From the NCBI GenBank assembly GCA_021740045.1, contig JAIPAP010000025.1, forward strand, positions 1-40,764: DNA of 40,764 nt, written 5' to 3'. The translations under genes were made by a program, and so were the position numbers. Below the pieces are notes generated by a model. It saw only the letters and a list, made by a program, of their open reading frames with translations, was not told where the DNA came from and searched no databases. Source of the DNA: Bacteroidales bacterium (lineage in GTDB: Bacteria > Bacteroidota > Bacteroidia > Bacteroidales > JAIPAP01). This document shows, piece after piece, positions 16,711 to 26,578 of the stretch (position 1 is its first letter; each line of letters opens with the position of its first letter).

Positions 16711-18003
16711 ATGAAGAAGAAATATGTGCCAGAGGTAGTTTTTGCCCTTATTACAATAAGTTTACTTTTTGCCGTCCACTTTCTCGCAGAAAAACAGGTT
16801 CCAAATACTCTTGAGCCTGTTACTGGTGACTCATCGCTAACCGATACCCTTTCCGGTTACAAACCGAAAATGCGGTATGGAATTCCTGTGGATTCATTCA
16901 TGATTTATGAAGACAAGATCAAGCGCAATGATCGACTTGCCGATATTTTGTCGGAATATGGGGTCGATTATCAAACCATCGACTTATTAGCCCGCCGAAG
17001 CAAGCCTGTGTTTAATGTGCGCAAAATAAAGGCCGGAAATAATTATTCGGTAATTTGCACCAATGACTCACTGGAAAAGGTACAATACTTCGTGTATGAA
17101 AACTCCCCGGTTGATTATATAGTGTTTCATTTAACCGATTCGGTCCATGTGCATCGTGGTGAAAAGGAAATAAAGCGAAGACAGATGATGGCTTCGGGTA
17201 AGATAGAAACATCTTTGTGGGTATCAATGAAAAACCAGAACATCAACCCGATGTTAGCGGTGGAATTATCGGAAATATATGCCTGGACCATCGATTTTTT
17301 TGCTATCGACCAAGGGGATCGCTATAAAGTGATTTATGAAGAACTACTGGTTGATGGAAAATCCATTGGCCTGGGCGATGTGGTTGCCGCCTGGATGAAA
17401 CATCGCGGTGAAGACTTTTATGCATTCCGTTTCAGGCAAAATGGTGTTAATGATTATTTTGATGATGAAGCCAAAAACCTCCGGAGAGCATTTTTGAAAG
17501 CGCCTCTCCGTTATAGCCGTGTTAGCTCGGGATTTAGCTATAACCGGATGCATCCTGTTCTTAAATACCGTCGTGCGCATTTGGGGGTTGATTATGCTGC
17601 ACCCATTGGCACACCTGTTCACGCCATTGGCGATGGGGTTATTATATTTGCAGGAAGGAACGGAGGTGCCGGTCGTATGGTCAAGATAAAACATAACGGA
17701 ACTTACACCACCGCCTATCTTCATTTATATCGTTATGGAAAAGGAATTCGCAAAGGAAAATGGGTAAAGCAGGGAGATATTATCGGGTATGTGGGCAGTA
17801 GCGGCCTTTCAACAGGGCCCCATCTCGATTTCCGGTTTTACCGTAACGGGCACGCGGTGAATCCGCTCAGGGTGGAATCACCGCCGGTTGAACCCGTTAA
17901 AAAGGAATACCAGGATCAATTCGAAATGATTAAAGATTATTTGAAAAAAAACCTGGATGACATCCCTTTAAATCAACCTAAGCAGGAACTTGTGAACGAA
18001 TAA
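16711..18003 (+). CDS. Membrane-anchored M23-family peptidase
   Basis: A 430-residue protein with an N-terminal membrane segment (about 8-25) and a periplasmic portion. Residues 60-160 resemble the OapA/LysM-like domain that precedes many Bacteroidota M23 enzymes. The lysostaphin-like domain spans about 270-390. The first zinc motif is HLGVD (His290, Asp294) and the middle histidine is in YLHLY (His338). The usual terminal HxH is HLD (His371, Asp373), so a canonical His zinc ligand is replaced by Asp. It may hydrolyse peptidoglycan cross-links or regulate another hydrolase; the variant makes activity uncertain. It follows the ior terminator and converges on SusD. Confidence 0.88.
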   Translation: MKKKYVPEVVFALITISLLFAVHFLAEKQVPNTLEPVTGDSSLTDTLSGYKPKMRYGIPVDSFMIYEDKIKRNDRLADILSEYGVDYQTIDLLARRSKPVFNVRKIKAGNNYSVICTNDSLEKVQYFVYENSPVDYIVFHLTDSVHVHRGEKEIKRRQMMASGKIETSLWVSMKNQNINPMLAVELSEIYAWTIDFFAIDQGDRYKVIYEELLVDGKSIGLGDVVAAWMKHRGEDFYAFRFRQNGVNDYFDDEAKNLRRAFLKAPLRYSRVSSGFSYNRMHPVLKYRRAHLGVDYAAPIGTPVHAIGDGVIIFAGRNGGAGRMVKIKHNGTYTTAYLHLYRYGKGIRKGKWVKQGDIIGYVGSSGLSTGPHLDFRFYRNGHAVNPLRVESPPVEPVKKEYQDQFEMIKDYLKKNLDDIPLNQPKQELVNE

Positions 18004-18104
18004 TGCATCATTTAAAAGGACGGGTTATCATTGTTAATAGGGGTTTTCATGGAAAAGAGATCAAAAGAATGTAGAGTTGTTTCCACATCAGTGAAAAACA
18101 TGGC

Positions 18105-18127
18105 TTTTTCCGTAAACGGAATTTTTC
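18105..18127 (+). terminator. Weak hairpin with T-run
   Basis: TTCCG (18108-18112) and CGGAA (18117-18121) pair around TAAA and are followed by five T. It lies about 100 bp after the M23 stop and ahead of the stronger terminator at 18164-18199. It may be a secondary termination site. Confidence 0.3.
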
Positions 18128-18163
18128 AATCCGTGTAAACCCTTATTTTTTGTGGATGGCATG

Positions 18164-18199
18164 AAAAAAAAGGCCGCTTCGATGAAGCGGCCTTTTTTT
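18164..18199. terminator. Bidirectional intrinsic terminator
   Basis: A near-perfect stem AAGGCCGCTTC / GAAGCGGCCTT around a 3-nt loop is flanked by an A-run on the left and a T-run on the right. It can therefore terminate both the M23 gene (plus) and the SusC-SusD operon (minus). Confidence 0.92.
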
Positions 18200-18227
18200 A
18201 GATTGAAATGTATCTGCAATTCAATGC

Positions 18228-19802
18228 TTAGTCATTCACATCCCACCAGAGTTTCGAGGTGAGAATGTCACCATTTCCTAAGTTATCAATAGCATCCTTA
18301 ACATTTTGTTCGTTAAGGGTGTACTCTTGCTGCGGATATTCCATGCGTGATGGAAGATCATTGGTGATGTACGTTGGGATGGGGGTAAAGGTCCACTTGA
18401 AAGTGGTATCCTTGCTGGGTACGTATACACTGTAAGCCTCGTTAGGCATAATGAGTGTATGCGGATAACCGGTTCTGCGGTATTCCATCCAGGCTACATG
18501 AGAGTTCATATAAAGGGCGATGTACTTTTGTGTAAGTACGGTTTCCTCGCTAGCCGGAGGCATATTATTGACATAATCATCAATTTGTGCCTGCGGTACG
18601 CCCCAGTATTCCATTGATGCTCTCACACCATTTTCATAATGGGTTTGATCCCAGCCGTTCAATTCCGAAAGAATGAACTCAACCTCAGCGTAGTCCATCA
18701 GAACACGGTCAAAGTCGGGCTTATTGATAATGATATCACCCGGCAATGATTCCCACTTAAACGTGGCTGCTTCAGCGGAGCCTTCTGCGATAGGCATACC
18801 GACGTAATTGCCTTCGGAGTTCATTTTTGCATAAATCGGCAACCTTGGGTCTTGCATACCTGCAAAAGGATTTTCGGTAATATCATTACCATCATGATCT
18901 TCTACCGTTTCTCCCTTGAGCAATTGAACAAAGGCGGTACCTACAGCAAAGTCGCTACGCTTATCAACATTCCATGAACGATACATGGGAGCAGCGTTGG
19001 TTGCATTTCCTTCATAGCTGAAGGTAGCGTTATCAGCATTTGCCGTAAACACATTACCCTGCGCATCGTCGAGGTGGGTTTGCGCCAGGTTAGGAGCAAC
19101 ACCCTGTATCTTCAATGCAATACGCAATCGTAATGAGTTGGCAAACTTTTTCCATAGCGCCACATCACCACCGTAAATATTATCGCCGGCAACGAAGCCG
19201 CTTTTGTTTTCATTCAATTGATCTACTGCTTCATCCAGTTCCTTAAGGATATCGGTGAAGATGGCTTCTTGTGTTGCATAGGCAGGCTGAGTAATCTCCT
19301 CCTCGGATGTAACATCAGCCAGGCTAAGCGCTTGAAATTGCTCCTTATCCGCGCCAAAGGAGTAATAAGGAATATCACCCCAGGTGTTGGCCATCAGGTT
19401 AAATGCCCAAGCCATCATAATGCGGGTACAAGCAATTTGGTTTTCATTGGCGCCATATGCCGACATCTCTACCTTTGTGTCCTCGTTGCTATTGTAATAC
19501 AAGATTTTGCGGAAGTTTTCCAGGTCATAGTAAAAATCTTCCCAGGTTTCCCGCATTGATTCACGGTATGCATAGCGGTCCTCATCACCGTACTCTGACT
19601 GATGCCAGTACTGCATGGTGGTAAGGGTAAAACGTCCGGCGAACCAAACATCACCGGTATTGTCCATCCATTCTTTCACCGCATTGTTAAACAAGCCTGT
19701 TGTAGGCGGCGTTTGCGGCTCATTTGGGTTTGCCTTATAATCGACATCACATGCCGCGAAGGCGATTATCGTGATTAATATAAGTGATTTAAATAATTTC
19801 AT
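18228..19802 (-). CDS. SusD/RagB-like surface nutrient-binding lipoprotein
   Basis: A 524-residue lipoprotein. Its signal ends in the lipobox AFAAC (Cys18), followed by acidic DVDY, which fits the surface-export signal used in Bacteroidota. The body matches the SusD-like_2 branch, with TPR-type helices (MMAWAFNLMANTWGDIPYY, then a C-terminal WMEYRRTGYP). SusD proteins cap the SusC channel and deliver the substrate. It starts 32 bp after the SusC stop and ends at the shared terminator. No glycoside hydrolase, sulfatase or peptidase is next to it, so the substrate cannot be named; the nearby amino-acid lyases would allow a peptide or amino-acid substrate, but that is only a guess. Confidence 0.93.
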   Translation of the reverse strand: MKLFKSLILITIIAFAACDVDYKANPNEPQTPPTTGLFNNAVKEWMDNTGDVWFAGRFTLTTMQYWHQSEYGDEDRYAYRESMRETWEDFYYDLENFRKILYYNSNEDTKVEMSAYGANENQIACTRIMMAWAFNLMANTWGDIPYYSFGADKEQFQALSLADVTSEEEITQPAYATQEAIFTDILKELDEAVDQLNENKSGFVAGDNIYGGDVALWKKFANSLRLRIALKIQGVAPNLAQTHLDDAQGNVFTANADNATFSYEGNATNAAPMYRSWNVDKRSDFAVGTAFVQLLKGETVEDHDGNDITENPFAGMQDPRLPIYAKMNSEGNYVGMPIAEGSAEAATFKWESLPGDIIINKPDFDRVLMDYAEVEFILSELNGWDQTHYENGVRASMEYWGVPQAQIDDYVNNMPPASEETVLTQKYIALYMNSHVAWMEYRRTGYPHTLIMPNEAYSVYVPSKDTTFKWTFTPIPTYITNDLPSRMEYPQQEYTLNEQNVKDAIDNLGNGDILTSKLWWDVND

Positions 19803-19834
19803 TTTTATGTGGTTTTTTTGGTTTCAGACTATGA

Positions 19835-22800
19835 TTAAAACTGGAAGTTAAGTTTGAATCCATAAGTTCTTGCCATCGGCTGAAGACCACCATCGAGGCC
19901 CTGGATGTTACCGGAACCGGCAACGGTCATTTCAGGATCGAATCCTTCCTGGTCGAGTCCGAAAGTAAGCAGGTTTCTTCCATATACGGAAACGCGCATG
20001 CTTTCAAAGAATCCACTAAAGTCCTGTACCGGAATGTTATATCCGAGGGTGAATTCTCTCAGCTTCACGTAATTGGCATCAAACGTACTTTGAGCGCTTG
20101 GCATGCCATATCCATGATAATGACGGGCAGCCCAACCCTGACCTGAGATGTAAGTTTGATTTTCGGCAGTATTGGTTACCTCATAGGTACCATCATCATT
20201 AAAGGTAACATCACCGGTTACACCGTCGAGACGGATACCACCGCCCTCGTCAACAGGATCGCGGATTTCGTTTCCTTGGTCATTGGTTGCTGCAGTTTCT
20301 TCCAACATACCTGAGTACATTCCCCACATATGGGTAACGGTGTAGAACTTACCACCTTGCTGGATATCCACGAGGAATCCAAGGTTGAAGTTCTTATAGT
20401 TGAAAGAGTTCCGGATACCAAGGTTCCAATCGGGATAAACGGAGCCCATGGGAACAAGGTTGGGGGTACGCAGCCAGGTTCCGGCATCGGATACCACGCG
20501 GTTTCCGGCATCGTCGTAAATATAATCATAGCCCCAAAGCTGGCCGTACTCATCGCCTACACTACCGCGGAGGAAAACACCTCCAAAGACAGCCCGGATG
20601 ATATCAATGGCTTCAACACCTTCGACCAATTCATTTACGGTCATCTTGGTCTGGGTAAAGTTGGCTTGGATATTCCATTCAAAATCATTAGTTTTAACAG
20701 GAGAACCACCAAGAGTGATTTCAAATCCTTCACTTTCCATTTCACCGGCGTTAATGATCTTGGTTTGGTAACCGGTTGCCTTCGAAACTTCGAGCGGGAT
20801 AATCTGGTCGGTAGTTACCTTGTCGAAGTAAGTCGCATTGAAGTTCAAACGGTTATCGAACAATACAAAGTCAACTCCGACTTCAGTAGTGGCGGTTTGC
20901 TCAGGCTTAAGCGTCGGGTTTGCCAGGTCGTTATCCACAAACAAACGGGGTGCACTTTGGAAAGCACCATCCTCATTATAGGTATAAGTGGTATTTACCC
21001 GGTACGGATCGGTATCATTACCCACCTGTGAATAACCGGCACGCAATTTACCTAAATTCATCCATTCGTTGTCCATCAGGTCGGAGAATACGAAACTACC
21101 GGAAGCGCCATAATAGAAATAGCTGTTTTCTTCATCCGGCAGAGCCGATGACCAGTCATTACGTATGGAAAGGTCGAGGTTAAGAAAGCCTCTATAACCG
21201 ATCGATGCGTTAGCAAATAAGCTATTTACCTGCTTTTCACGAGTTTCATCAGTGATTGTAGGGTTACCGGTTGAGTTGGTCAATGCATAAACATTGGGCA
21301 CAACCAAACCACCCGAGGTAGCTCCGGTATTTTCAAATTCACTGTATGTACGCATGTTACCACCGGCAATACCTTGCAGACGAACATCGCCAAACTTATT
21401 ATTATAATTCAAACGGCCTTCGTAGTTATACTCGGAGCGCTTGAAGACTTTTTCTTCATATCCGGATAGCGCTTGTGAGCCAACAGCTACGCGCTCGCGA
21501 ATGTAGAAGGAATAATAGTCGCCATATACATTCCCTTCGGCCGATAGATGATCGGTTATTTCATAAGACAAGCCAAAGCTACCGAATACGCGGTCGCGCT
21601 CATCATCCGGGTAGTTTTCATAAGCGGTCCAGTAGGGGTTATCAGAATATTTCGGTGTTGGGTTATCCCATGCTTGCCTGTTCCAGGTGCGCTGGGTACC
21701 GTCGTCGTTTTTATAATCTTTCAAACGTTCATAGTCGAGTTGACGCTGACCCCACTGGAAGAACTTCTGACCAACACTGTTATCACCATATCCAATAGCC
21801 GGACGGCCTTTGGTGAAGTTATTCTGGAAATTCAGGTTAGCTTTTACAGAAAGGCCTTCGATCAATTCGGCATTACCGGCAAGTTTAAAGTGGTTCTTCT
21901 TTTGCTCTGAACCGGGCATGGTTCCCTGTGTGCTGGTGTTAGCATAAGAAAAACGTACGCCATAATTTTCGCCGGTTTTATTAATACCGATATTGTTCTT
22001 GAAGGAAACACCGGTTTCCCAGAAATCAAGCACACCGTTGGCGGGCTTTTGCCAAGGGCGTGGATTCAGATACTGATCCGGGTAACTTTCGGGTGAGAAA
22101 GCATCCCAGTGCAATACCTCGGTTCCGTCATAACGGGGTCCCCAGCTTTCGTCAATCTGATACTGCGGTACCTTATAATCATTCCCGTTTATATTTACGG
22201 TTTCGAAACCTGATTCGGTGGGCATAATGGCTCCACCACCGTATTTATCCTGCAGTTGGGGGATAACGTACTGTTCTTCAAAATCTACCGATGAGCTTAC
22301 CGATACGTCAAAATCTTCTTTTCCTCTTTGGGCCTGCTTGGTGTTGATAAGGATTACACCGTTAGCAGCACGTGAACCATAAAGAGCTGCGGCAGCACCT
22401 TTCAATACCGAAACGCTTTCGATCTCGTTGGGGTTAATGTCGTTGAGCATGTTACCATAGTCAACGCCACCATAACCGGCACGGGCATTAAGTGTATTGT
22501 AGTTCGAGTTGTCAAGCGGCACGCCGTCAACAACAATCAAGGGCTGGTTATCACCGGTAATCGATGTAGCGCCACGGATCAAAATTTTGTTTGATCCTCC
22601 CATGTTTCCGGAAGAACGGATCTGAACACCTGACACACGTCCTTGCAGTGCACTAATAGCATCATTCTGCTGGGCGTTGCTCATATCATCACCACTAACT
22701 TCCTGCACGGAATACCCAAGTGATTTTTGCTCCCTGGATATACCAAGTGCAGTTACTACCACACCTTCCAATTGCTTGGTTTTGGGTTCAAGAACGACAT

Positions 22801-23074
22801 TAATAACGTTGGATTCACCTAGAGGAACTTCTTTTGTTTCCATTCCTACAAAGCGGAACACCAAGGTTTCATCTTGTTCCTGAACTCGTAGTTGGTAATT
22901 ACCATCCAGGTCGGTGGTTGTACCCCGGGTAGTACCTTTCACAACCACGTTTGCGCCAGGAATCCCCTTACCATCTTCAGCGCTGGTAACGGTACCTGTA
23001 ATCGTCCTTTGCGCTTGTACAACTTGCAACCCGATAAAAAGCATCAGGGCAAGTAAAATCGTAAACTTTCTCAT
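19835..23074 (-). CDS. SusC/RagA TonB-dependent outer-membrane transporter
   Basis: A 1079-residue outer-membrane protein. The order is: signal peptide (1-21, ending VVQAQ); carboxypeptidase-regulatory-like domain (about 23-98, ITGTVTSAEDGKGIPGANV); TonB-dependent plug (about 115-245, with LQGRVSGVQIRSSG and IRGATSITGDNQPLIVVDGVPLD); then a 22-strand beta-barrel ending in aromatic NFQF. KGAAAALYGSRAANGVILI is the SusC plug signature. It works with the adjacent SusD to import an oligomer using TonB energy. The 297-bp upstream gap is AT-rich with a candidate -7 box. No anti-sigma/ECF pair is visible in the window, and the N-terminal domain that would interact with one is absent. Confidence 0.95.
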   Translation of the reverse strand: MRKFTILLALMLFIGLQVVQAQRTITGTVTSAEDGKGIPGANVVVKGTTRGTTTDLDGNYQLRVQEQDETLVFRFVGMETKEVPLGESNVINVVLEPKTKQLEGVVVTALGISREQKSLGYSVQEVSGDDMSNAQQNDAISALQGRVSGVQIRSSGNMGGSNKILIRGATSITGDNQPLIVVDGVPLDNSNYNTLNARAGYGGVDYGNMLNDINPNEIESVSVLKGAAAALYGSRAANGVILINTKQAQRGKEDFDVSVSSSVDFEEQYVIPQLQDKYGGGAIMPTESGFETVNINGNDYKVPQYQIDESWGPRYDGTEVLHWDAFSPESYPDQYLNPRPWQKPANGVLDFWETGVSFKNNIGINKTGENYGVRFSYANTSTQGTMPGSEQKKNHFKLAGNAELIEGLSVKANLNFQNNFTKGRPAIGYGDNSVGQKFFQWGQRQLDYERLKDYKNDDGTQRTWNRQAWDNPTPKYSDNPYWTAYENYPDDERDRVFGSFGLSYEITDHLSAEGNVYGDYYSFYIRERVAVGSQALSGYEEKVFKRSEYNYEGRLNYNNKFGDVRLQGIAGGNMRTYSEFENTGATSGGLVVPNVYALTNSTGNPTITDETREKQVNSLFANASIGYRGFLNLDLSIRNDWSSALPDEENSYFYYGASGSFVFSDLMDNEWMNLGKLRAGYSQVGNDTDPYRVNTTYTYNEDGAFQSAPRLFVDNDLANPTLKPEQTATTEVGVDFVLFDNRLNFNATYFDKVTTDQIIPLEVSKATGYQTKIINAGEMESEGFEITLGGSPVKTNDFEWNIQANFTQTKMTVNELVEGVEAIDIIRAVFGGVFLRGSVGDEYGQLWGYDYIYDDAGNRVVSDAGTWLRTPNLVPMGSVYPDWNLGIRNSFNYKNFNLGFLVDIQQGGKFYTVTHMWGMYSGMLEETAATNDQGNEIRDPVDEGGGIRLDGVTGDVTFNDDGTYEVTNTAENQTYISGQGWAARHYHGYGMPSAQSTFDANYVKLREFTLGYNIPVQDFSGFFESMRVSVYGRNLLTFGLDQEGFDPEMTVAGSGNIQGLDGGLQPMARTYGFKLNFQF

Positions 23075-23183
23075 AATTTAGGATTTTGGTTAAAAAACGG
23101 TTAAACATTAATTCATTAATAATTTCTCTTTTTTCTCTTTACTAAGTTATACCTGATTTTCTTAATATGCTGCTAATTTATAA

Positions 23184-23191
23184 CAAAATTA
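23184..23191 (-). promoter_or_regulatory. Candidate -7 box for susCD
   Basis: On the minus strand this reads TAATTTTG, a full match to TAnnTTTG and the only one in the 297-bp gap. It would give a leader of about 100 nt. No TTTG lies at the proper upstream distance, so the call is weak. Confidence 0.3.
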
Positions 23192-23371
23192 TAATCCACC
23201 CAAAAAAAATTAACATATGAACAACACTTAATTTAGAATAAGTTAACATAAAGCCTGTTTAGCATATGAGGAGCGCCTGATTATCAACACTTTTTGCTGC
23301 AATTAGCATAAAACAAATCATTCACATATTTCTCTATTTATACTTCATTAAAATATGCCAAAGGCTGATAT

Positions 23372-24895
23372 TTATCCCAAGCTACCCACTTTACCTTCAA
23401 CGGCTTGCAACATTTCACAAGAGGTAATCAATTTCTTCATGGCATTGTGGTCGTCGAATAGCGGGCGGTCCACGTCGAGGAACTCAACGTATTTGCGTAC
23501 CACATCCTTAGCCGTTTGCGTTCCGCGGCCGAAAGCATAGTCGCGGAAGTCGAGCGCCTGTGCAGCAGCCATTACCTCTATACCCAGCACACCATAGGCA
23601 TTATCGAGTATCTGGAAGTTCTTCAGGGCCGTGTTCATGCCCATGGATACAAAGTCTTCCTGATCGGCAGCAGCGGGAATGGACTGTATAGAGGCCGGGG
23701 CTGAAAGTATACGTTGCTCTACGATCTGCATATCGGCGGTGTATTGGCTCAACATCAACCCTGAAAACATGCCGGCGCCCTTTGTGAGGAAAGCCGGAAG
23801 GCCAACACTTAAGGCCGGATGGTTCAAGCGGTTCATCCTTCGCTCCGACATCACGCTGATCATGGTAATGCATGAGCCTGCCATTTCCATGGGTACCGAA
23901 ACCGGCGTACCCTGGAAGTTAGCCCCGGATAGCTGCAGCTTTTCATCGGGGAAGAAAACCGGGTTATCCCCTACCCCATTCAATTCAATTTCCACCTGTG
24001 AGCGGGCATAATCCAGGGCGTCGTGAGCGGCGCCGATAACCTGTGGAGTGGAGCGCATGGAATAAGCATCCTGAACTTTGCATTTAACGCGTTGCTCGGC
24101 AAGATCGCCTCCTTCAACAATTTTACGGATCGCATTAGCCGAACGTACAGCTCCTTTAAATCCGCGTGCCTCGTGAAGCTTGGCCGTATATGGTTTCATA
24201 TTGGCCTTAAGCGCCTCAAGTGACATGGCTGCCCCAATTTCTGCCTGTTTCATCCAGCGATTGGCATCATACAAAAATATGGCGCTCATGGCTGTTAGTA
24301 CATTGGAGCCGTTGATGGCGGCCAGGCCATCGCGCGCTTTTAAACCGGGAATGGGGATTCCGGCTTTATCCAGGGCTTCTTTACCATCGAGCAGTTCTCC
24401 TTTATAATAAGCCCTTCCTTCACCCATTAACAATAAGGCAATTTGCGACATAGGCGCCAGATCACCGCTGGCTCCAACTGAACCTTTTTTACATACTTGA
24501 GGGGTAACGCCTTTGTTAAGCATGTCAACAAAGGTTTGTGTGATCACTTCGCGGCATCCGGAATTTCCATGCGCATGCACATTGATCCGGCCCAGCATGG
24601 CGCCACGGACCCACTCTTCGGGCATGGGATCACCCATCCCGGCAGTGTGGTTATAGATAAGATAGCGCTGAAATTGTTTTACTTGCTCATCGGTTAGAAC
24701 AACTTCCGAAAACTCACCTATGCCGGTATTTACACCATACATGATCTCTTTGGCCTGGATTTTTTCCTCCAGCATATCGCGGCACTGATTAATACGTTTA
24801 ATGGCGTCAGGGTGAAGTTCCACTTTTTGATTATGACGGGCCACATTTACCACATCTTCTATGGTCAAGCCGTCACCGGTTATTTGTAGTGTCAT
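23372..24895 (-). CDS. Histidine ammonia-lyase-family (MIO) lyase, divergent paralogue
   Basis: A 507-residue aromatic amino-acid ammonia-lyase. The cofactor-forming triad Ala142-Ser143-Gly144 is in VGASGDLAP. The catalytic Tyr53 is in MYGVNTGIG. Residues 82-83 are Asn-His where the neighbouring HutH has Ser-His. DAYSMRSTPQ (276-285) supplies the Tyr/Arg carboxylate site, and Glu413 is in QEDFVSMG. It differs from the neighbouring HutH at NFQGTP (326-331), a form usual in phenylalanine/tyrosine lyases, where HutH has NFHGQP, and by Phe415 instead of His. The retained His83 and Glu413 equivalents still suit histidine. The call is therefore a histidine or aromatic ammonia-lyase with uncertain substrate. 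It is 151 bp downstream of hutH on the same strand. Confidence 0.85.
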   Translation of the reverse strand: MTLQITGDGLTIEDVVNVARHNQKVELHPDAIKRINQCRDMLEEKIQAKEIMYGVNTGIGEFSEVVLTDEQVKQFQRYLIYNHTAGMGDPMPEEWVRGAMLGRINVHAHGNSGCREVITQTFVDMLNKGVTPQVCKKGSVGASGDLAPMSQIALLLMGEGRAYYKGELLDGKEALDKAGIPIPGLKARDGLAAINGSNVLTAMSAIFLYDANRWMKQAEIGAAMSLEALKANMKPYTAKLHEARGFKGAVRSANAIRKIVEGGDLAEQRVKCKVQDAYSMRSTPQVIGAAHDALDYARSQVEIELNGVGDNPVFFPDEKLQLSGANFQGTPVSVPMEMAGSCITMISVMSERRMNRLNHPALSVGLPAFLTKGAGMFSGLMLSQYTADMQIVEQRILSAPASIQSIPAAADQEDFVSMGMNTALKNFQILDNAYGVLGIEVMAAAQALDFRDYAFGRGTQTAKDVVRKYVEFLDVDRPLFDDHNAMKKLITSCEMLQAVEGKVGSLG

Positions 24896-25046
24896 TTTAA
24901 TACAGTATGATTTGGTTAAAAATAGGTTAATTGGTTACGGGTTCAATGTTAATTAAATATTACCAAAGAAACAAATATTAGTTTAGGTTAGATGTAAGGA
25001 GATGAAACTGGGTTGCTTATCATGGTGGATTGCTGGGTAAAAAAAC

Positions 25047-26573
25047 CTAAAGCTCATACCTTCCCGTATCCTCTCCGGGCAAATCAACTTTCACCTCCTT
25101 CAAAAACCGGATGGAGGCTTCTATATCGGTGAACATCACCTTATCATTTTCAACAAATTTCACGTGTTCACGATACTGAGAAACGAAACCTTCAATAAAA
25201 GGGGAGCTTTTTACCGGACGGCGGAACTCAAGAGCCTGCGTAGCGCTATAGAGTTCAATGGCCAATATGCGTTCCAGGTTATTCACTACTTTAAAGGCCT
25301 TGGTGGCTGCATTGGCTCCCATGCTAACATGGTCTTCCTGTCCGGCCGATGATTCAATGGAATCGACCGAAGCCGGTGTAGCTAATTGTTTGTTGTGGCT
25401 TACCATGGAAGCTGCGGTATATTGCGGGATCATTAACCCGGAGTTTAAACCGGGATTTGCCACAAGGAAAGGTGGCAAACCGCGCTTACCATCAAGTAAC
25501 TGGTAGGTTCTGCGCTCGGAGATATTACCCAATTCAGCTATAGCAATACAAAGATTATCGAGAGCTAAAGCCAGCGGCTGTCCATGAAAATTACCGGCCG
25601 ATATAATGAGGTCTTCCTCCGGAAAAATGGTGGGATTATCGGTTACCGAGTTGATCTCCTTGCCAAACACATATTTCACATAATCGATGGAGTCTTTGGA
25701 AGCCCCATGAACCTGCGGTATGCAGCGGAAAGAATAAGGATCCTGCACATGCTGCTTGGGTCTGTTGATCAATTCACTGTTTTCAAGGATATTTCTGATG
25801 CGCTGTGCGGTTTTAATTTGTCCCTTGTGAGGCCTTATTTGCTGCACATGTTTGTTAAAAGGTTCAATGCGGCCATCGAAGGCATCCAGTGAAATAGCGC
25901 CGATAATATCGGCCAGGCGGGAGAGTTTGAACACCCGCAGACACAAATGAACGCCATAAGCGCTCATAAACTGGGTACCGTTCAATAAAGCGAGGCCGGC
26001 CTTTGATTTCAGGCTGATGGGTTTCCAGCCTCTCTCCTGCAACACATCTTCGGCATGCCTTTTTACACCTTTATCATACACTTCTCCTAAACCCAACAAT
26101 GGTAACGACATATGCGCCAACGGGGCCAGGTCGCCGGAAGCCCCTAATGAGCCATATTCATATACCACAGGAAGAATATCGTGATTGAAAAAATCAACCA
26201 GCCGCTCCACGGTCTCCAGTTGAACACCGGAGTTGCCATAGGATAATGCCTGAATTTTCAGTAACAACATTAACCGGACAATATCAGAAGGCACTTCGTC
26301 GCCAGTGCCGCAGGCATGCGATTTAACGAGATTTTCCTGCAGGGTGCTCAGGTCTTCATCGGGAATAATGTGGTTATGCAAAGCCCCGAAACCGGTGTTC
26401 ACACCATAAACCGGCTCGTCGTGGGTTGCCATTTTCTTATCCAGGTACTCCCGGCACCGGTTAATGCGGAATTGAACATCTTCCGATAAAGCGATCGAAT
26501 AGCCTTGTGTGAGTATTTTTTCGATGGTTTCGTATTCCAGCAGCTCAGTAGTTATATAATGCGTATTGTTCAT
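25047..26573 (-). CDS. hutH: Histidine ammonia-lyase
   Basis: A 508-residue enzyme that deaminates histidine to urocanate and ammonia, the first step of histidine breakdown. The MIO triad is Ala145-Ser146-Gly147 in LGASGDLAP, and the catalytic Tyr56 is in VYGVNTGFG. The histidine-type pocket is intact: Ser85-His86 in VKSHACG, DPYSFRCIPQVHG, GNFHGQPLA and AGQEDHVSMG with the Glu that contacts the imidazole. It starts 5 bp after the hisS stop, so the two are very likely on one transcript. No hutU, hutI or formiminotransferase genes are in the window, so the rest of the pathway must lie elsewhere if present. Confidence 0.93.
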   Translation of the reverse strand: MNNTHYITTELLEYETIEKILTQGYSIALSEDVQFRINRCREYLDKKMATHDEPVYGVNTGFGALHNHIIPDEDLSTLQENLVKSHACGTGDEVPSDIVRLMLLLKIQALSYGNSGVQLETVERLVDFFNHDILPVVYEYGSLGASGDLAPLAHMSLPLLGLGEVYDKGVKRHAEDVLQERGWKPISLKSKAGLALLNGTQFMSAYGVHLCLRVFKLSRLADIIGAISLDAFDGRIEPFNKHVQQIRPHKGQIKTAQRIRNILENSELINRPKQHVQDPYSFRCIPQVHGASKDSIDYVKYVFGKEINSVTDNPTIFPEEDLIISAGNFHGQPLALALDNLCIAIAELGNISERRTYQLLDGKRGLPPFLVANPGLNSGLMIPQYTAASMVSHNKQLATPASVDSIESSAGQEDHVSMGANAATKAFKVVNNLERILAIELYSATQALEFRRPVKSSPFIEGFVSQYREHVKFVENDKVMFTDIEASIRFLKEVKVDLPGEDTGRYEL

Positions 26574-26578
26574 TGCAG

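Noticed and set aside
16711-18003. Frameshift or truncation of the M23 gene to explain the HLD motif
   Set aside because: The frame is intact and the surrounding motif residues are conserved, so the change looks natural.
20330-21031. A 233-codon open frame opposite susC
   Set aside because: It is antisense to a well-supported SusC barrel, has no start context or family resemblance, and is explained by codon bias of the susC strand.
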